Source: Stachybotrys elegans (lineage: Eukaryota; Ascomycota; Sordariomycetes; Hypocreales; Stachybotryaceae). From it: a stretch of 64,000 nt of DNA. Positions 1 through 11,977 of this stretch are shown here, piece after piece. Numbering within the stretch: position 1 is the first letter of the stretch; every line of letters begins with the position of its first letter. The notes below the pieces were generated by a model. It was not told the DNA's origin, did no database searches, and was given only the letters and a program-made list of their open reading frames with translations. The stretch spans positions 1,426,001 to 1,490,000 of the forward strand of contig JAGPNK010000001.1 in assembly GCA_020746835.1 (NCBI GenBank), read 5' to 3'. Position numbers and translations under genes: made by a program.

Positions 1-2281
1 AGATCCCGCGAGGCGACTAGGAGCCGTGACCCAAAGGGATCCCTTTGAATGCATGTTTAAGAAGTGGGTTTAAGCCACTCGCTGGACAGTCCCACTACAT
101 ACATAATGACAACAATTACATCAAGAGTAGCAGCAGCAGCCGCCGCCGCAGCAACGACACGACACGACACAGTCACGCCCGCGTCCCGGGATGAGGAGAC
201 TCGGCTGCGGCCAGCCACGGCAAGGCCCATTCCGGAGCAAGGGGGAAGAGACAACGAGTGTTGGTCTACGGCTTCCCGCCGACTGTACTGTCAAGCTGTC
301 TGATAGCCCAAGATGACTGGCACATGACGGCAGTTTTGGCCCTTGTTTCAGCCCGACAGCTGCGTGACGAGGGCTTACGGGGTAGGCCGGCTTGATTCCC
401 CGGGGGAGATATATTCTCTTTGGGGTCCAGCCGTCCATCCAAGGGCGACGACAAAGAGTATCAGACATCAAGGGTCAAGACTCAGCTGAAATGCTGCCGC
501 CCAGGCAGGGTAGTAGGCTATGATAGGTCGCATCATGATCGGAAGTTCCTTGGAAGATTCCTTGTATGTCTCAGTTGATCTAGGACACGATCGCATCGGT
601 GTGGGATGTCGCGTCGAGTGGAAACGTCAAGGCACACTCTCTTGTCTCGCGTCCGCACGCACAGGGTTTTCCCGCTAGTTCTCTTTTCTTCTTTCTCCCT
701 ATCCCTGTTTCTCTTCCGCTGTGGCGTCGCGTCATATCGTACAACGGCGTGCGGAGCTTGTGTCGTCAGCTCCTTTATCGGCGGTATCGCCCTCAGATAT
801 ATGACTTGTCAGTGCCACCAGGGACTCTGAAACTCCTCGGGCTCGCTTGCAACGGTCGGCAGGCAGCACTGCGATGGCCACGTACGGCTGTCCGAGCTAC
901 AGTGCCATCACTTCCAGGCTGGTGATCTGCTTGGCGCTTGTAGGTGGGTGTTTTGGTTGGGCATGGACGTAAAGGGGTTGAACAGGTATAGCGGTCGAGG
1001 TCTTGACTCGTCTCGAGCGGTTCCGTGTGCGTTCGGCGACCGAGTTGGCGGTGTGGTGCGCATTCCGTTGTCTCTGGGCAATACGCAAGACGGGATATGT
1101 CCGGTTAAGGGGCTTTCTGTGGCAGGATCGCTTACTCTGGACACAAGTGGAAGCATTACGGGCTTGATCCTACTACAGGACATTGCTGGAGGTGCGAATG
1201 TCGAGTCTCGAGCTGTATATTATGCATCTCGGTAGAGGGCTTCGTTCGATGTCCGTCCGTCGCTCGGGTTCTAAACTGTTATAACTCTGCCCTGGTTGTT
1301 TTGGTTGTGACCGTGGCGGGAAGTGCTCTGCACAACTCCAGCATCGGAGTGTTGGGCTATTGTCGCTATTCCACTTCGATCCGAGCAAGCACTCACATTC
1401 ACGGCTTACAACGGCTCTGCTTCTGCTAACCCGCTGTTGGGCATATGTCGCGAGACGACACCTTGGAATTGTCGACACATATGGGTGGGAGGTTGGCTAT
1501 GCGCCGAGCAGACGGTTTACAGTAAGTAGCAACTCAGCAGGTATCCGAGGCTCCCGGAGGAATGAATTATGGAAACATTGTTAAACTAGCATCTAGCGAC
1601 CCCTTGGGAAGGGTCTCTGGAGACTGGTGGATCGGGTGGACCAGAGATGCCATCTCCACTACTTACCCGGGACATGATTTACAGATGCCAGTACGGAAAA
1701 CAATGAAAGTGATAATATCGAACGAGTTGAGGGGCCATGCTGCTTGTTGACAGACGTTTGAATAATCTTCACTATAGAGTAGACACTTGTGGTTGATGAT
1801 GCGGATAATTCCGCCCCTGGGGCTCTGGCCATCAACCGATTATTTGTCGTGCTAGGTAATGACTCATTTTTATGTTGCCGTTCGTTTTGTCAGGATGAAG
1901 TTATGAACTTCGGTTCACGATCAAAGACACAGGGGCAAACAGCCACAACAGTCGGTTCGGGAAGAAAAAAAAACCCCACCTACAACACAAAAACATATGT
2001 AATCGAATGTGCAAGAAATATCTTATATATTCTCCAAACCAGCTTGGCGTTTTCAAGACTCCGAACCTGAACGCTACGTGAGCATCGTTGGTGGTTTAGC
2101 AAGCGTGTTGGTGCAAATATCACGTGACCGGACATGTGACCATGCACTAATTCACGATGTCCGACTTGATTGGCTACTACCAGGATGAACCGTAACGAGG
2201 CCAAAATTTGTGTCGCCTATCAAGCAAAGATATAGTTGAATTGCGTTGCCCAATCTCCCCGGTGCGGCCGCCTCAACAATC
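1..2281. other. Gene-free left end
   Basis: No ORF here has recognisable protein features; the longest are about 100 codons, overlap each other on both strands and have low-complexity composition. A short (CAG/CCG)-rich stretch lies near 125-155. The last hundred bases probably hold the promoter and leader of the mitoribosomal gene. A gene reaching in from the left, or a small multi-exon gene, cannot be excluded. Confidence 0.5.
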
Positions 2282-3051
2282 ATGGCAACCCCCAATGCAG
2301 TCAGGCCTTCGATTGGCCGCATGCTGCAGCTCAGCTCGGCCGGTACCCTCTCTCCCGCCTCGCAGGCCTCGTCACGGATAGCCCCCTTCTCGACCACCAC
2401 CGAACGCTGCCGGCGCCAGACCCGGGACAGGAACAAGAAGCGCGGCGTTAGCACGCTGTACCGCTCCGGACCCAAGGAGCCGCTCTCTGTGTCGAGCATG
2501 CAGCTGCCGAAGCCACGCGACTTTGTGCCCAAGGTCGAGGTGAGCGAGAAGCACGGCCTCTGGGGCTTCTTCCCCGAGCCGCACAAGGCCATCTACACGC
2601 CAACGGAGATGGAGCAGCACGGACGGGCATGGACGGTGGAGGAGCTGCGAAAGAAGTCCTGGGAGGATCTTCACTCGCTGTGGTGGGTATGCTGCCGGGA
2701 GAGGAACATGCTGGCTACGTCGAGGGCGTTCCTCCTGAAGAAGCAGCTTGGATTCGGGGAGCGAGAGATTGACCAGCGTGACGAAGTGGTAAGCCACCAA
2801 CGCGGCCCTATAGCTATACGCAGACGAATACTGAACCCCATACCCAACAGGTCCAAAAGACGATGCGCGGTATCAAGCACGCCCTGACGGAGCGATTCTA
2901 CACCTGGGAGGATGCCGTCAAGGCTGCCGAGGAGGATCCCGAAATCAACCTTCACGGTGGCAAGGGCGGACTTTACCAACCCAACATATACGACGACGAA
3001 CCGAGCGACTGGGCCGCACCCGCTACCCAGACGAAGCAGGCAACTCAATGA
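2282..3051 (+). CDS. MRPL4: Mitochondrial large-subunit ribosomal protein uL29m (MRP-L47 family)
   Basis: Structural protein of the mitochondrial 54S ribosomal subunit, at the peptide exit. Two exons, 2282-2788 and 2851-3051, are joined across a 62-nt phase-0 GT-AG intron, giving 235 aa. The start at 2282 opens a basic, Ser/Thr-rich mitochondrial presequence (about residues 1-45); an in-frame ATG-like position 36 nt upstream is less presequence-like. The MRP-L47 core follows: [20 protein letters not shown], then a segment containing [15 protein letters not shown] and [12 protein letters not shown], and after the intron a [19 protein letters not shown] block. Length and motif order fit fungal MRPL4 proteins. 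The C-terminal tail ([14 protein letters not shown]) is low-complexity. Family assignment is from motif recognition; the intron is inferred from frame continuity. Confidence 0.93.
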
Positions 3052-4124
3052 GGGGGCCGACAACACACCCCTCCTCCCCATCCCGATGATTTTTCATAGA
3101 TATACCTAAGGTTGATACGAGGCACGATGACCCCCGAGTCCGGGTAGCGCTGTCCTTGTTGTGCAAGACATGTACATCTAGCGCGTTTGTAAGATATTCC
3201 AGTGTCCCGGAAGTTGAAGCAGTGTGGTTGAATGGACATGTACAAAAGAAAAGAGGTGGCGGGCAAAACTTATTCGGGACGTGTATGCATTGTTGGGTCT
3301 TTATTTTTGGCACCCTCTAGACGAGCCAAATACTAGCACGGACGTTCACCGCGGCATCACCATGGCCTATATCAGAGAGAGTGAGGTCGGTCGTTTATAG
3401 GGGAGAGAGACACCATTGGACGCAGTGCAAGCAAGAGGCCCTGGGCTGTGTTTCAGACGACAGAGCAAGACCTGTGTCAAAGAGGTCCTGTAACATGTAC
3501 GCATCCACCGAGCATCATGCAGAGCTTGTTTGCTATATGCGTGAGTAGGTTAGTTGTCAAGGGAGATGTTGAGGATCACAAGACCTCCCTTCCTTTCGGT
3601 GTCCAAGGCATCAGGGTCTTTGAACATGGACCCATCTGGTTCGTACCTTGGGTAGGAAATAATATACCAGAGGTACTTGCTAGTAAGTACTTGATTTAAC
3701 ATCAGCTGGCAGATATCAAGCTGTATTTTGATCGACAGCATCGCTTCGCAGCCTGGTCAATTAGTTATTCTCTGGGTCTAATATTAACACCCAAAAATAC
3801 TGAAATGTGGTAAAGCAATCTATGAGACTTTGTTGGGCTCCCAGGTTACCTCCGTAACGCTCCTTTTTTTTTCTTACCTCGCATGGAGTCTACAAGGCAC
3901 CCGTTTGGCTTAAGGCATGGGCTGGGCCAATGCTTTCCTCCTCTCCCCCAAATTCGCCCCCCCCGCCATTTCAACCCCTCTACCTAAGGTACCTACCTAG
4001 CAGACCATCACCTACTACTAGTACCAAATATCCTATCTCCAAGCTTTCCTCCATCCCCTTTCCCCCAATCCTACCAACAGCTTCCACACCATCCGACTTC
4101 CTCCTTGTATACACAGCCGACATC
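3052..4124. other. Intergenic, MRPL4 3' end to GDI1 promoter
   Basis: About 1.07 kb with no credible ORF. The last 200 bases are C/T-rich, typical of a fungal core promoter and leader, and include a TACCTAAGGTACCTACCTAG stretch near 3983-4002. No other signal seen. Confidence 0.5.
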
Positions 4125-6091
4125 ATGGATGAGATTGCAAAGGAGTACGATGTCATTGTCATCGGCACGGGTACGTCGTAACCGCATGTCCGGCCTGACA
4201 AACAGGCGGGGCTTGGAGAAGCTTCCCTCTGTCTCAAGAAGGGGGGGGTTTCGCTGCCCGCTGCGCTACCAATAGAGCTGACTTTTCTCGCATCTAGGCT
4301 TGACCGAGTGTATTCTGTCTGGGTATGCTGTCGCTGTGCCGTGTACCCTACTCCAGCTTGTCTAACCTTGTCGCAGAGTCCTCAGTGTCAAGGGCAAGAA
4401 GGTCCTGCACATTGACCGCAACGATCACTATGGCGGGTATGCTTTCTCTCCTCCCTCCCCCTCCCCTTCTACTCCGTCTACTCCGCCGATGGCTACGCCA
4501 CCGCCTCTCTTAGACCGTCCACCAACCCTCCTTGCACTGGAATGATAACTACCACATCTGCTAATATCAAATCTCCTTGTTAGTGAGGCAGCATCCGTAA
4601 ACCTCGAAGCGGTGAATAACCCCCCCTCCCCGAACGAATATGTATATACATACACAATCCACGCAGCCCTCTAACTCTCTGCACAGCTCTTCAAGAAGTA
4701 TGGCAACTACAACCAGGGCGAGGAGCCATGGAAGCAGTACGGCCGCCTCAACGACTGGAACATCGACCTCGTCCCCAAGTTCCTCATGTCCTCGGGCGAG
4801 CTGACCAACATCCTCGTCTCCACCGACGTTACCCGATACCTCGAGTTCAAGCAGGTTGCTGGAAGCTACGTGCAGCAGGGAGCTGGCTCCAAGGCTACCG
4901 TCGCCAAGGTCCCCTCCGATGCTGGCGAGGCTCTCAAGTCTCCCCTAATGGGCATCTTCGAGAAGCGCCGCATGAAGTCCTTCATCGAGTGGGTTGGCAG
5001 CTTCGACTCCAAGGACCCTGCCACCCACAAGGGTACGTGCTGTCCCCATGATACAGCATCTCTGCTGTCTGTACACGATGCTCACACTCTCCCACAGGCC
5101 TTGACATCAACAACTGCACCATGAAGGAGGTCTACGACAAGTTTGGCCTTGAGACCGGTACCCGAGACTTCATCGGCCACGCCATGGCCCTGTATCTCAC
5201 TGACGAGCACATGACCACGCCTGGCCAGGCCCCTGAGGCCATCTCCCGCATCCGACTCTACGGCAACTCCGTCGCCCGTTACGGAAAGTCCCCCTACATC
5301 TACCCTCTGTACGGTCTCGGCGAGCTCCCCCAGGGCTTCGCCCGCCTCTCCGCCATCTACGGAGGCACCTACATGCTCAACACCAACGTTGACGAGGTGC
5401 TGTACGAGGGCGGCAAGGCTGTCGGAATCAAGGCCACTATGACTGGTGTCGACGAGATGAAGTTTGAGACCAGGGCCAAGATGATCCTCGGCGACCCCTC
5501 CTACTTCACCTCCAAGGCCAAGGTCACCGGCCACGTGCTCCGAGCCATCTGCATCCTGAAGCACCCCCTGGCTGGCACCAACGACAGTGACTCGTGCCAG
5601 CTCATCATCCCTCAGTCCCAGGTTGGCCGCAAGAACGGTAAGATGAGATGTGCTTGATGGATACTGGAACACGGGTGGCTAACATGCCTAGATATCTACA
5701 TCGCCTGCGTGTCCTCGGCTCACAACGTCTGCCCCAAGGGCTACTGGATCGCCATTGTCTCGACCATCGCCGAGACTTCGGCCAACCACCACCTCGAGCT
5801 CCAGCCCGGTCTCGACCGCCTGGGCAAGATTGAGGAACAGTTCATGGTATGCCACCTAAACCACACACGAGTACTCTCAGAAATACTAACGCCCACCAGG
5901 GACCCCCTATCCCCATCTACGAGCCCCTCGAGACCGGCGTCAGTGACAACATCTTCATCTCCAAGAGCTACGACGCCACCAGCCACTTCGAGACCACCAC
6001 CGATGACGTCAAGGACATTTACCGCCGCTGCACTGGCGAGGAGCTTAAGGTTGAGGGCCTGAGGGAAGGCCTGACCGTTGCGGAGGAGTAA
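4125..6091 (+). CDS. GDI1: Rab GDP-dissociation inhibitor
   Basis: Extracts GDP-bound, prenylated Rab GTPases from membranes and recycles them through the cytosol, so it serves every step of vesicle traffic. Eight exons: 4125-4170, 4298-4322, 4377-4436, 4584-4611, 4687-5032, 5098-5637, 5692-5846, 5900-6091, giving 463 aa, the usual size. The N-terminus has the dinucleotide-fold-like DVIVIGTGLTECILSG, followed by KGKKVLHIDRNDHYGGEAAS. The Rab-binding platform includes LVPKFLMSSGELTNILVSTD and RYLEFKQVAGSYV, and the mid-region has SPYIYPLYGLGELPQGFARL. All junctions keep frame and use GT-AG. Exons 2 and 4 are only 25 and 28 nt, and introns crowd the 5' end, as in many fungal genes. The gene converges on NOG1, 0.5 kb downstream. 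Confidence 0.96.
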
Positions 6092-6592
6092 TGTCTATCT
6101 ATATATTCAGATATAGGCTGTGCGAGTCCCGCGAGGCAGTGGATGGAGTCCTCTTGAATTCCGGGAGGACCTTGATGAGATACCTTGAAATTTTTACATG
6201 ACCCCTCTATACGTGTGATTTGGAAAACATTCTCAAGCCATTTAGGTACATGAACCAACACATAGGGACTGTCTCATAAGCTGAGCGAGAGATATGGTCA
6301 TATCCTTTCATTCTACCTACATAAAAGTAAGGCTGTCCGCCTCCCACCACTTCGCTCCGTCTTTTATTCGTCAATATATAGCGGGTACCCTTGAAACCAA
6401 AAGGCAGTTCCGGGCAACCATGCATTGCAGTTGTGTGTGAATGTGTAGTTTTTTGCAAACCTCCCGTGCCCCCTGAAAATCCAGACGCCCCGCGCCCCAA
6501 CTCCCAAGAATGCGGCAGGCGGATAAGCCAGCCGAGGACAATAAAACGACATGAGCACAAAGACGAACGAGCCGCCGTCTTGCTGATTCTTT
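6092..6592. other. Convergent intergenic (GDI1 / NOG1 3' ends)
   Basis: A 0.5-kb spacer between two genes that face each other. It should contain both 3' UTRs and poly(A) sites. No ORF or repeat of note. Confidence 0.5.
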
Positions 6593-8755
6593 TTATCGTC
6601 GAGACGTCTTTCCGATACCACGCTTTCCGGCAAACTGTAGTACGTATTGGTTAGCATCCAGATACAAGAAGAAAAGAGAGAGAGAGAGAGAAAGGATGAG
6701 TATTTGTGGAGCATAACATACCAGATGCTTGTCCAGAGAGGCGGGGGTGTGCCTGTCTGCCTCTCCCTGGCGGGCCATCCTGTTCATCCTCTTCTGGTTC
6801 AGCCTGGCTATGCGGTCGGCCTTGGACCTGGTGGCCTCGTCCTGGACACCGTCGTCGCGGCGGTTGGTCGTGGGGGCGCGGCTGCGGGATCGCATGCGCG
6901 ACATGCTCTGGGACCGCGGCGTATCGACGTCCATGGCGTCCTCGGTGCCGGCGCGACTCCTGGTCAGCGAGCGGCCGCGGGGGCGGGACTGGGATCGGGC
7001 TCGGTCCACCATGCCGCGGGCATCCACGCCCAGCTGGTCCATGGCGTCCTCGAACTCGGAGAGGGGCTTCTTCATGGCCTTGCGGGGGATGATGGCCTGG
7101 TTCTTGAGCCTCTTCTTCATGCGGGCCTCGTTGCGGATCAGCTGCTGCTTCTCGCGAATGAGCTCGGCCTTGGCAAGGATGTCGAGCTCCTCGTCATCCT
7201 GGATATCCTCGTCGGACTCGTAGAAGCCCTCCTTCTCGAGCTTCTCCTCCTCCTCCTCGAGAGCCTTCATCTTGGCCTCGATCTCGGGATCAATAAAGTC
7301 ATAAACGTTCTTTCCGTCAAAGATCTCGGGAATCGGGTCGTACTTCCAGTCAGGGTTGTCGAGGATCCAGTCAGCGCGCATGTCGACGTTGAACACGCCG
7401 GCACCGCCGTTCTCATCCTGGACGTCGCGAGCCAGCTTTCTGCGCTCAGGATCCTCCTTGTCGTACTTCTTCCTGTCCTTGACTGCGTCGGGAATGAAGG
7501 CCTCGCGGGTCTGACCGCCCATGGGCACAGCGACGTGGATGCGAGCCATGACATCTGCCAGTCGGCCACCAATGTTGCCGCTGCTGTTTGTTCCGGCCTT
7601 GAGCTTCTGGTTAACTCGCTCGGCGATGAGACGCTCGCAGGCGGCGTTCTTGACGGCCTGAACACCCTCCTGGGTGTTGCAGGACAGCTGCAGAAGTTCG
7701 GTCTCGCCGGACTTCAGCAGACCCTGCAGCTCGGCCTGAACTTCGGGGGTAAGGTCCTCAGGACGCGTGACATCAATTTTGTTGACGACGATGAAAACGA
7801 GCTTATTGGCGAAGAGGGGCTTGATGCTCTTGAACAGCTGCATCTGGGCCTGGACAGTGTAGCCGCACTGCTCGGAAAGGTCCATGAAGTAGAGGATAGC
7901 AGAGTGCAAATGCGCGATGGCAGTAATACTGTGATATGGGTTAGCACATGTCCGGGACAACCTGCCCAAGGCAAACCAACCTCTGCATCTCAATCGTGTT
8001 CATCTCCTCCAGAGGGTGGTCCAGAATACCAGGGGTATCGATGGCCTGGAATCGCAGGTACTTGTAGTCAAAGTGACCGACAAAGAGACTCTTGGTGGTG
8101 AAGGCGTAAGGCTGGACGTCCACATCTGCGCGGGTAATGCTGCGCAGGAAACTCGACTTTCCGACGTTGGGGTAGCCGCAGATGAGAAGAGTGCGGGTGT
8201 TGGGGTCGATCGAGGGCAGACGTCCAAGATGCTGTCGGACCTGGTCGAGGTAGAGCAGAGGGTCCTTGAGTCGCTTGCAGATGGTGGCCATGCGACCAAG
8301 GGCGGCAGTCTTGAGCTGCTTGCACTGGAATAGAGACTGGCCATACTTGAGCAGGCGCACGTAGTCTCGAGAAATGGTCTCAATCAGGTGCTTGGCCGTG
8401 GACATCTGGCCGAGAGCAATCTTGAAGTGGTCGGCATCGTAGAGAGTGTGGAGCAGGTCCTTGTGGAAAGGATGGATGTCCTGGAGTCGGGGAAAGCTGT
8501 CGAGGATGGCGGCGAACTTCTCGGAAAAGGTCTCCTGGGTGAATTTGACCTTTCTCGTGTAGAATGCTGTGAGGGACAAGTCAGTTTTGGCAGAAATCGC
8601 GAGGTCCACAAGAGAGTATTCGCACCTCGAATTCGACTAATCTTGAAGCCGGAGCGGATCTGGGTGGGCAGTTTTCGCTGAGTTCTGCTCAAGACAATGT
8701 CGAGAAACTCCTGGTGCGTAGGCACCGGAGGGATATCCTTCCAGGTGGTCTTCAT
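6593..8755 (-). CDS. NOG1: Nucleolar GTP-binding protein 1 (60S ribosome biogenesis GTPase)
   Basis: Nucleolar GTPase of the Obg/TRAFAC class, needed for pre-60S particle maturation and export. Four exons on the minus strand, 8626-8755, 7981-8566, 6722-7928 and 6593-6634, give 654 aa, close to yeast Nog1. An N-terminal NOG1 helical domain (about 1-165) precedes the G domain: G1 GYPNVGKSS at 174-182, G3 DTPG at 220-223, G4 NKID at 288-291. The C-terminal half is acidic then Arg/Ser-rich, with many RSRSR-type repeats suited to nucleolar targeting. The last exon is only 42 nt and codes [13 protein letters not shown], the conserved NOG1 end; without it the protein would run on into intron sequence. 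A (GA)n tract at 6675-6690 lies inside that last intron and is pyrimidine-rich in the sense strand. A long antisense ORF over this gene is a shadow. Confidence 0.97.
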
Positions 8756-9283
8756 GGCGGGCAACTTTTTTCTTTTTTTGCGGTTCAAAGACTGCGGCTG
8801 GAAGACCAGAAGGACGGGAAGGGTATCGTGAAGGCGGATTAGCCGAAGTTGGCAGAGGGCGGTCAAACTTTTCGAGGAAAAGAAAAAAAAAAAAGAGGTG
8901 GGTGGATAGTGGTGGGCCACGGGAATATCGATAAGGCGATAAGACGATAAGACAAGAGGATGCAGGGCTATTAAGTCACTCTAGTGCAGAACTTTGCGCA
9001 AGAAGTACATACTTATCTTGAAATGGGCACCCCGCAGGGCCCCGAAAAATGGCAGCAAGAGCCAGTGGCGGGGTGAATACAGTAGCTCCATACCTACCTG
9101 TAATGGAGTCTGGCGAAACCCAACGAGTTTAACAAGTTGAAGTGACTACAATCATTGATGAAGTGTATTCAGTAAACCTCACTACCTCTACTTGGAACTC
9201 GAATAGCAAACCTCCTAAACCGCGCCTCACTCTCATCGTGCCGAGCCCTACACCTCCGTGGTGTCTGTGGCTATCCCGTGCGT
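8756..9283. other. NOG1 upstream region
   Basis: About 0.5 kb between the NOG1 start and the 3' end of the BTB gene. An A-rich run near 8880-8895 (T-rich in the NOG1 sense direction) fits a fungal core promoter. A TACCTACCTG motif sits near 9092. No ORF. Confidence 0.45.
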
Positions 9284-10162
9284 TCAATTCGGAAGAACCC
9301 CTCTCAGACACCTCAGCACGCCCAGACCCAATTCGCTGTGTCGGGACAGGAGAGCGTCGATTTCTGGGCTGAAGGGTGTGATGTGCGCCGGTTGATACAA
9401 ACGCGAAACCAACGTGCACGCAATGTGCCGTATCCTCATGTCCGCCTCTTTTCTCGTCGTCCGAAAGAGTTCGTCCACGACGGCAGGGAATGTGCTGAGC
9501 TGGTTGTGGACTGCATGGCCAGTGGCGGCGAAATGCTTCCGGGCCAGTCGCCTTAGCCCGGTGATGTTGTATTTTCTGGCCATGACATATATACGGACCT
9601 GCAACAATAGGCTCTCTCTGTCGGGGGCGTCTTCCTCGATGGCGAATACGGCGGTCCCGTTTGGCTGAAGTACATGGTGAATACGTCCTGCCAGAGGTGG
9701 TCCACCAGGTATATGACCTGCGTCTGCCTCTGGATCGCCAGGTCGCGCCATCAAGGCCAACCTGCTGTCCAGTATCGGGTCCTCCTCCTAAGTACAGTCG
9801 CCGGTGTACAGGAACTGGAGAAGGCGTGCCAGTATCTCAGGTCGGTCGTCGTGGGAAAGATGAACAACCACTGGTCGACCATTCTGGGCTGCTATTAGAT
9901 TTGTTTCCCCTTCCAGATGGAGGGGTTTCGTTCTCACCCTCACGCACGCGTCTATTGAATCAGAAAAGACGGAGGACTGGGTACCGATAATGGCACGGTG
10001 AGCAAGCCAGTATTTACCGCCGCAATACATCATCATGTCGGCGTATTTGCCATTGACAAGGAGATTCTTCTGGGTAAGAGGCACGGCTGGGCGTCCGATG
10101 ATCCTGCGAACAGCGTCCGTGTAGGTCCTGGTCAGAGCCGATGCCAAAGTTGCGTCGCCCAT
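9284..10162 (-). pseudogene. BTB/POZ-domain protein gene interrupted by an in-frame TAG
   Basis: Reading from ATG 10162, 124 codons encode an N-terminal BTB/POZ fold: LLVNGKYADMMMYCGGK, then LAHRAIIGTQSSVFSDSID, ending in the diagnostic RLLQFLYTGDC. A TAG at 9788-9790 stops the frame. The same frame then stays open for another 167 codons to 9284 and carries a plausible continuation (LLLQVRIYVMARKYNITGL, RRLARKHF), like the helical part after the BTB domain in fungal proteins. Such proteins are often adaptors for cullin-3 ligases or regulators, but no specific role can be assigned. No intron of ordinary size removes the stop while keeping YTGDC. The options are a recent pseudogene, stop-codon readthrough (the context ACT-TAG-GAG is not a known leaky one), or a sequence error. 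Confidence 0.7.
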
Positions 10163-11500
10163 GTTCCAAATCTAAATAGGATCGTGCCGATATTGGAAAT
10201 GTGTAATGATATGTTACCACGAGTGCGTATGATAAGTGGAAGCTGGGAGACAAGACTATGATTGACGATGGGGACAGGTACTTCATCTGTGCCTACTACA
10301 AACCTTGCCGACTCGAGGCAAGAGGTGGGAAGAACTGTGGTTTCTTGTCTCTTCCCAGATCTCGATATGCCCAGTCTAACACTTCCTTCCCTTCGGTGGC
10401 AGGATAGTCAAGGAAGAGCTACTTAGGGAGATACCCGGACTTATAGTAGGTACACTGCCCGATCCTGCGCACTCTACTACACTCAAACACAGACACGTAT
10501 GTGATGGGAAAGAAATCAAGATATCCTGCAAATGATGTATAGGCACCTGTCCAAGTCTCTCACCCAGGAGATGATGGACGTCGGCCACCTCGAGGCAGGC
10601 AACCCAGGCTTACGTTACCTACCTAGTATCGTTATCCATGCAGGCAACCTGCAAGACACAGGTAGGTACGTACCTGGCACCTGTGGCAGTATGCAGCATG
10701 GAGGCGTGGCATGTGACAACTTATAGGCAGTAGCTGGCTACGTCTTCCGCAACTCTCACCTCTCACTTCACATTTCACCCACATTTGGCTTCACCGGCTG
10801 CCGCCCAGCACACCTTCGCATGAGCACTGCAACCCCGGGTATCGTCTCCCGCGCATACACCACAGCTCACACACACCATTCCAAATGCAAGCAGCCGAGA
10901 AAGCGACCGAGTTATATCTGCACCAGCCATATTCCGCCTAGATCACACTCGAAGCTGCACCAGACCTAGGGTGAGAAGGGTACAGTACAGCAGGCTGTGC
11001 ATGCCGACCCCAAATCGGCAAGTCGTAAGCGCAGGGTCCTGGACCCCGTGTAGCACAGAAGCTCTGGTTTCATGGGGCCTGGACTTGACTGCCTTGCCAG
11101 GTATTCTTTCGCACATCTCACTCTTTTTCTCCCAGCCATTGACAGGACAACCAACCTGTATTTACGGAGGTCCATACATATGTATCTATGGGGCGCATGA
11201 CCGTTTTCGGTGATCCTCAAACCTCAAAGCGCTTGTAATATAGGTTTATACCTACAACTATAGCCACAAGGGGATTTTCACTGACCATTAGCACCCAAAA
11301 TAGCTATAGTGATGGTAAATTGGTAGCAATTGTATTACAAGAGGTGAAAACTAACCACAAGTATATAGGTACCCACACCTTGCCCAATAGGGTAGTCAAT
11401 GTTGCCGCGCCGCTGGGCAGCGTGCCTGCCTCATGCCTGCTTGCCAGCTTGCCAGCGGAGGATCTTCAAGGCACGTCTTACCCGGCCGTAATCAGCTCCT

Positions 11501-11516
11501 GGGTACCTAGGTACCC
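11501..11516. repeat. Perfect 16-bp palindrome
   Basis: GGGTACCTAGGTACCC reads identically on both strands. It is the cleanest member of the TACCTAGGTA motif family scattered through the intergenic DNA of this window. Function unknown. Confidence 0.85.
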
Positions 11517-11798
11517 TCAAAACGTAGGCAGGTACCTCGTCCCTCCACCACTTCACGCCGCGGCATCAGGTACCCCTGTTATACTGTCGTCACCGCCATC
11601 TACCTAGCACCTAATCAAGCCCAAATAAATAAAATGTGCCCCTCCAGCACCCCTCCAAGAAGCGCTGTCGTCAACATTTTGGCCAGTATCCAAACCAGTT
11701 TCCTCATTCCCATTCCGCTTCACAATATTGGTTCTCTGTCTCCCCATTCTTCTCTGCTCTGCCACTAGACCTTGTTCTCGTCCAAGAATTCGTCCTCG

Positions 11799-11820
11799 GC
11801 TGAGCTGAGCTGAGCTGAGC
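11799..11820. repeat. (GAGCT)n microsatellite
   Basis: Four tandem copies of a five-base unit within the presumed DDI1 promoter or leader. Confidence 0.8.
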
Positions 11821-11977
11821 CCCTCTCTCGTAGACAAACTCCGCCTCCCCGGCTGTACCTCCACAGGCTCGCCCGTTCAACCTTTCATCTTCTACCTATC
11901 TCTGTCCGCCCGAGAAGCTCCTCCCCTCCTCCAATCCCCAGGCATAGCCCATCGCCATCGCTAGGTTGCTTGTCAAC

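Larger units (their letters stand above)
10163..11977. other. Palindrome-rich intergenic, divergent BTB / DDI1
   Basis: About 1.8 kb without a supported gene. It holds several copies of TACCTAGGTA-like and AGGTACGTACCT motifs (near 10615, 10661, 11370, 11501) and a (GAGCT)n run next to the DDI1 leader. The last 300 bases are C/T-rich, consistent with the DDI1 promoter and leader. Confidence 0.5.

Noticed and set aside
6647..8101. 484-codon plus-strand ORF over NOG1
   Set aside because: Antisense shadow of a clear GTPase gene; low-complexity Val/Leu/Gly composition and no domain.
9743..9817. Introns that would remove the TAG in the BTB gene
   Set aside because: Candidates are 31-48 nt with poor branch sites; those that keep the frame delete the conserved YTGDC motif.
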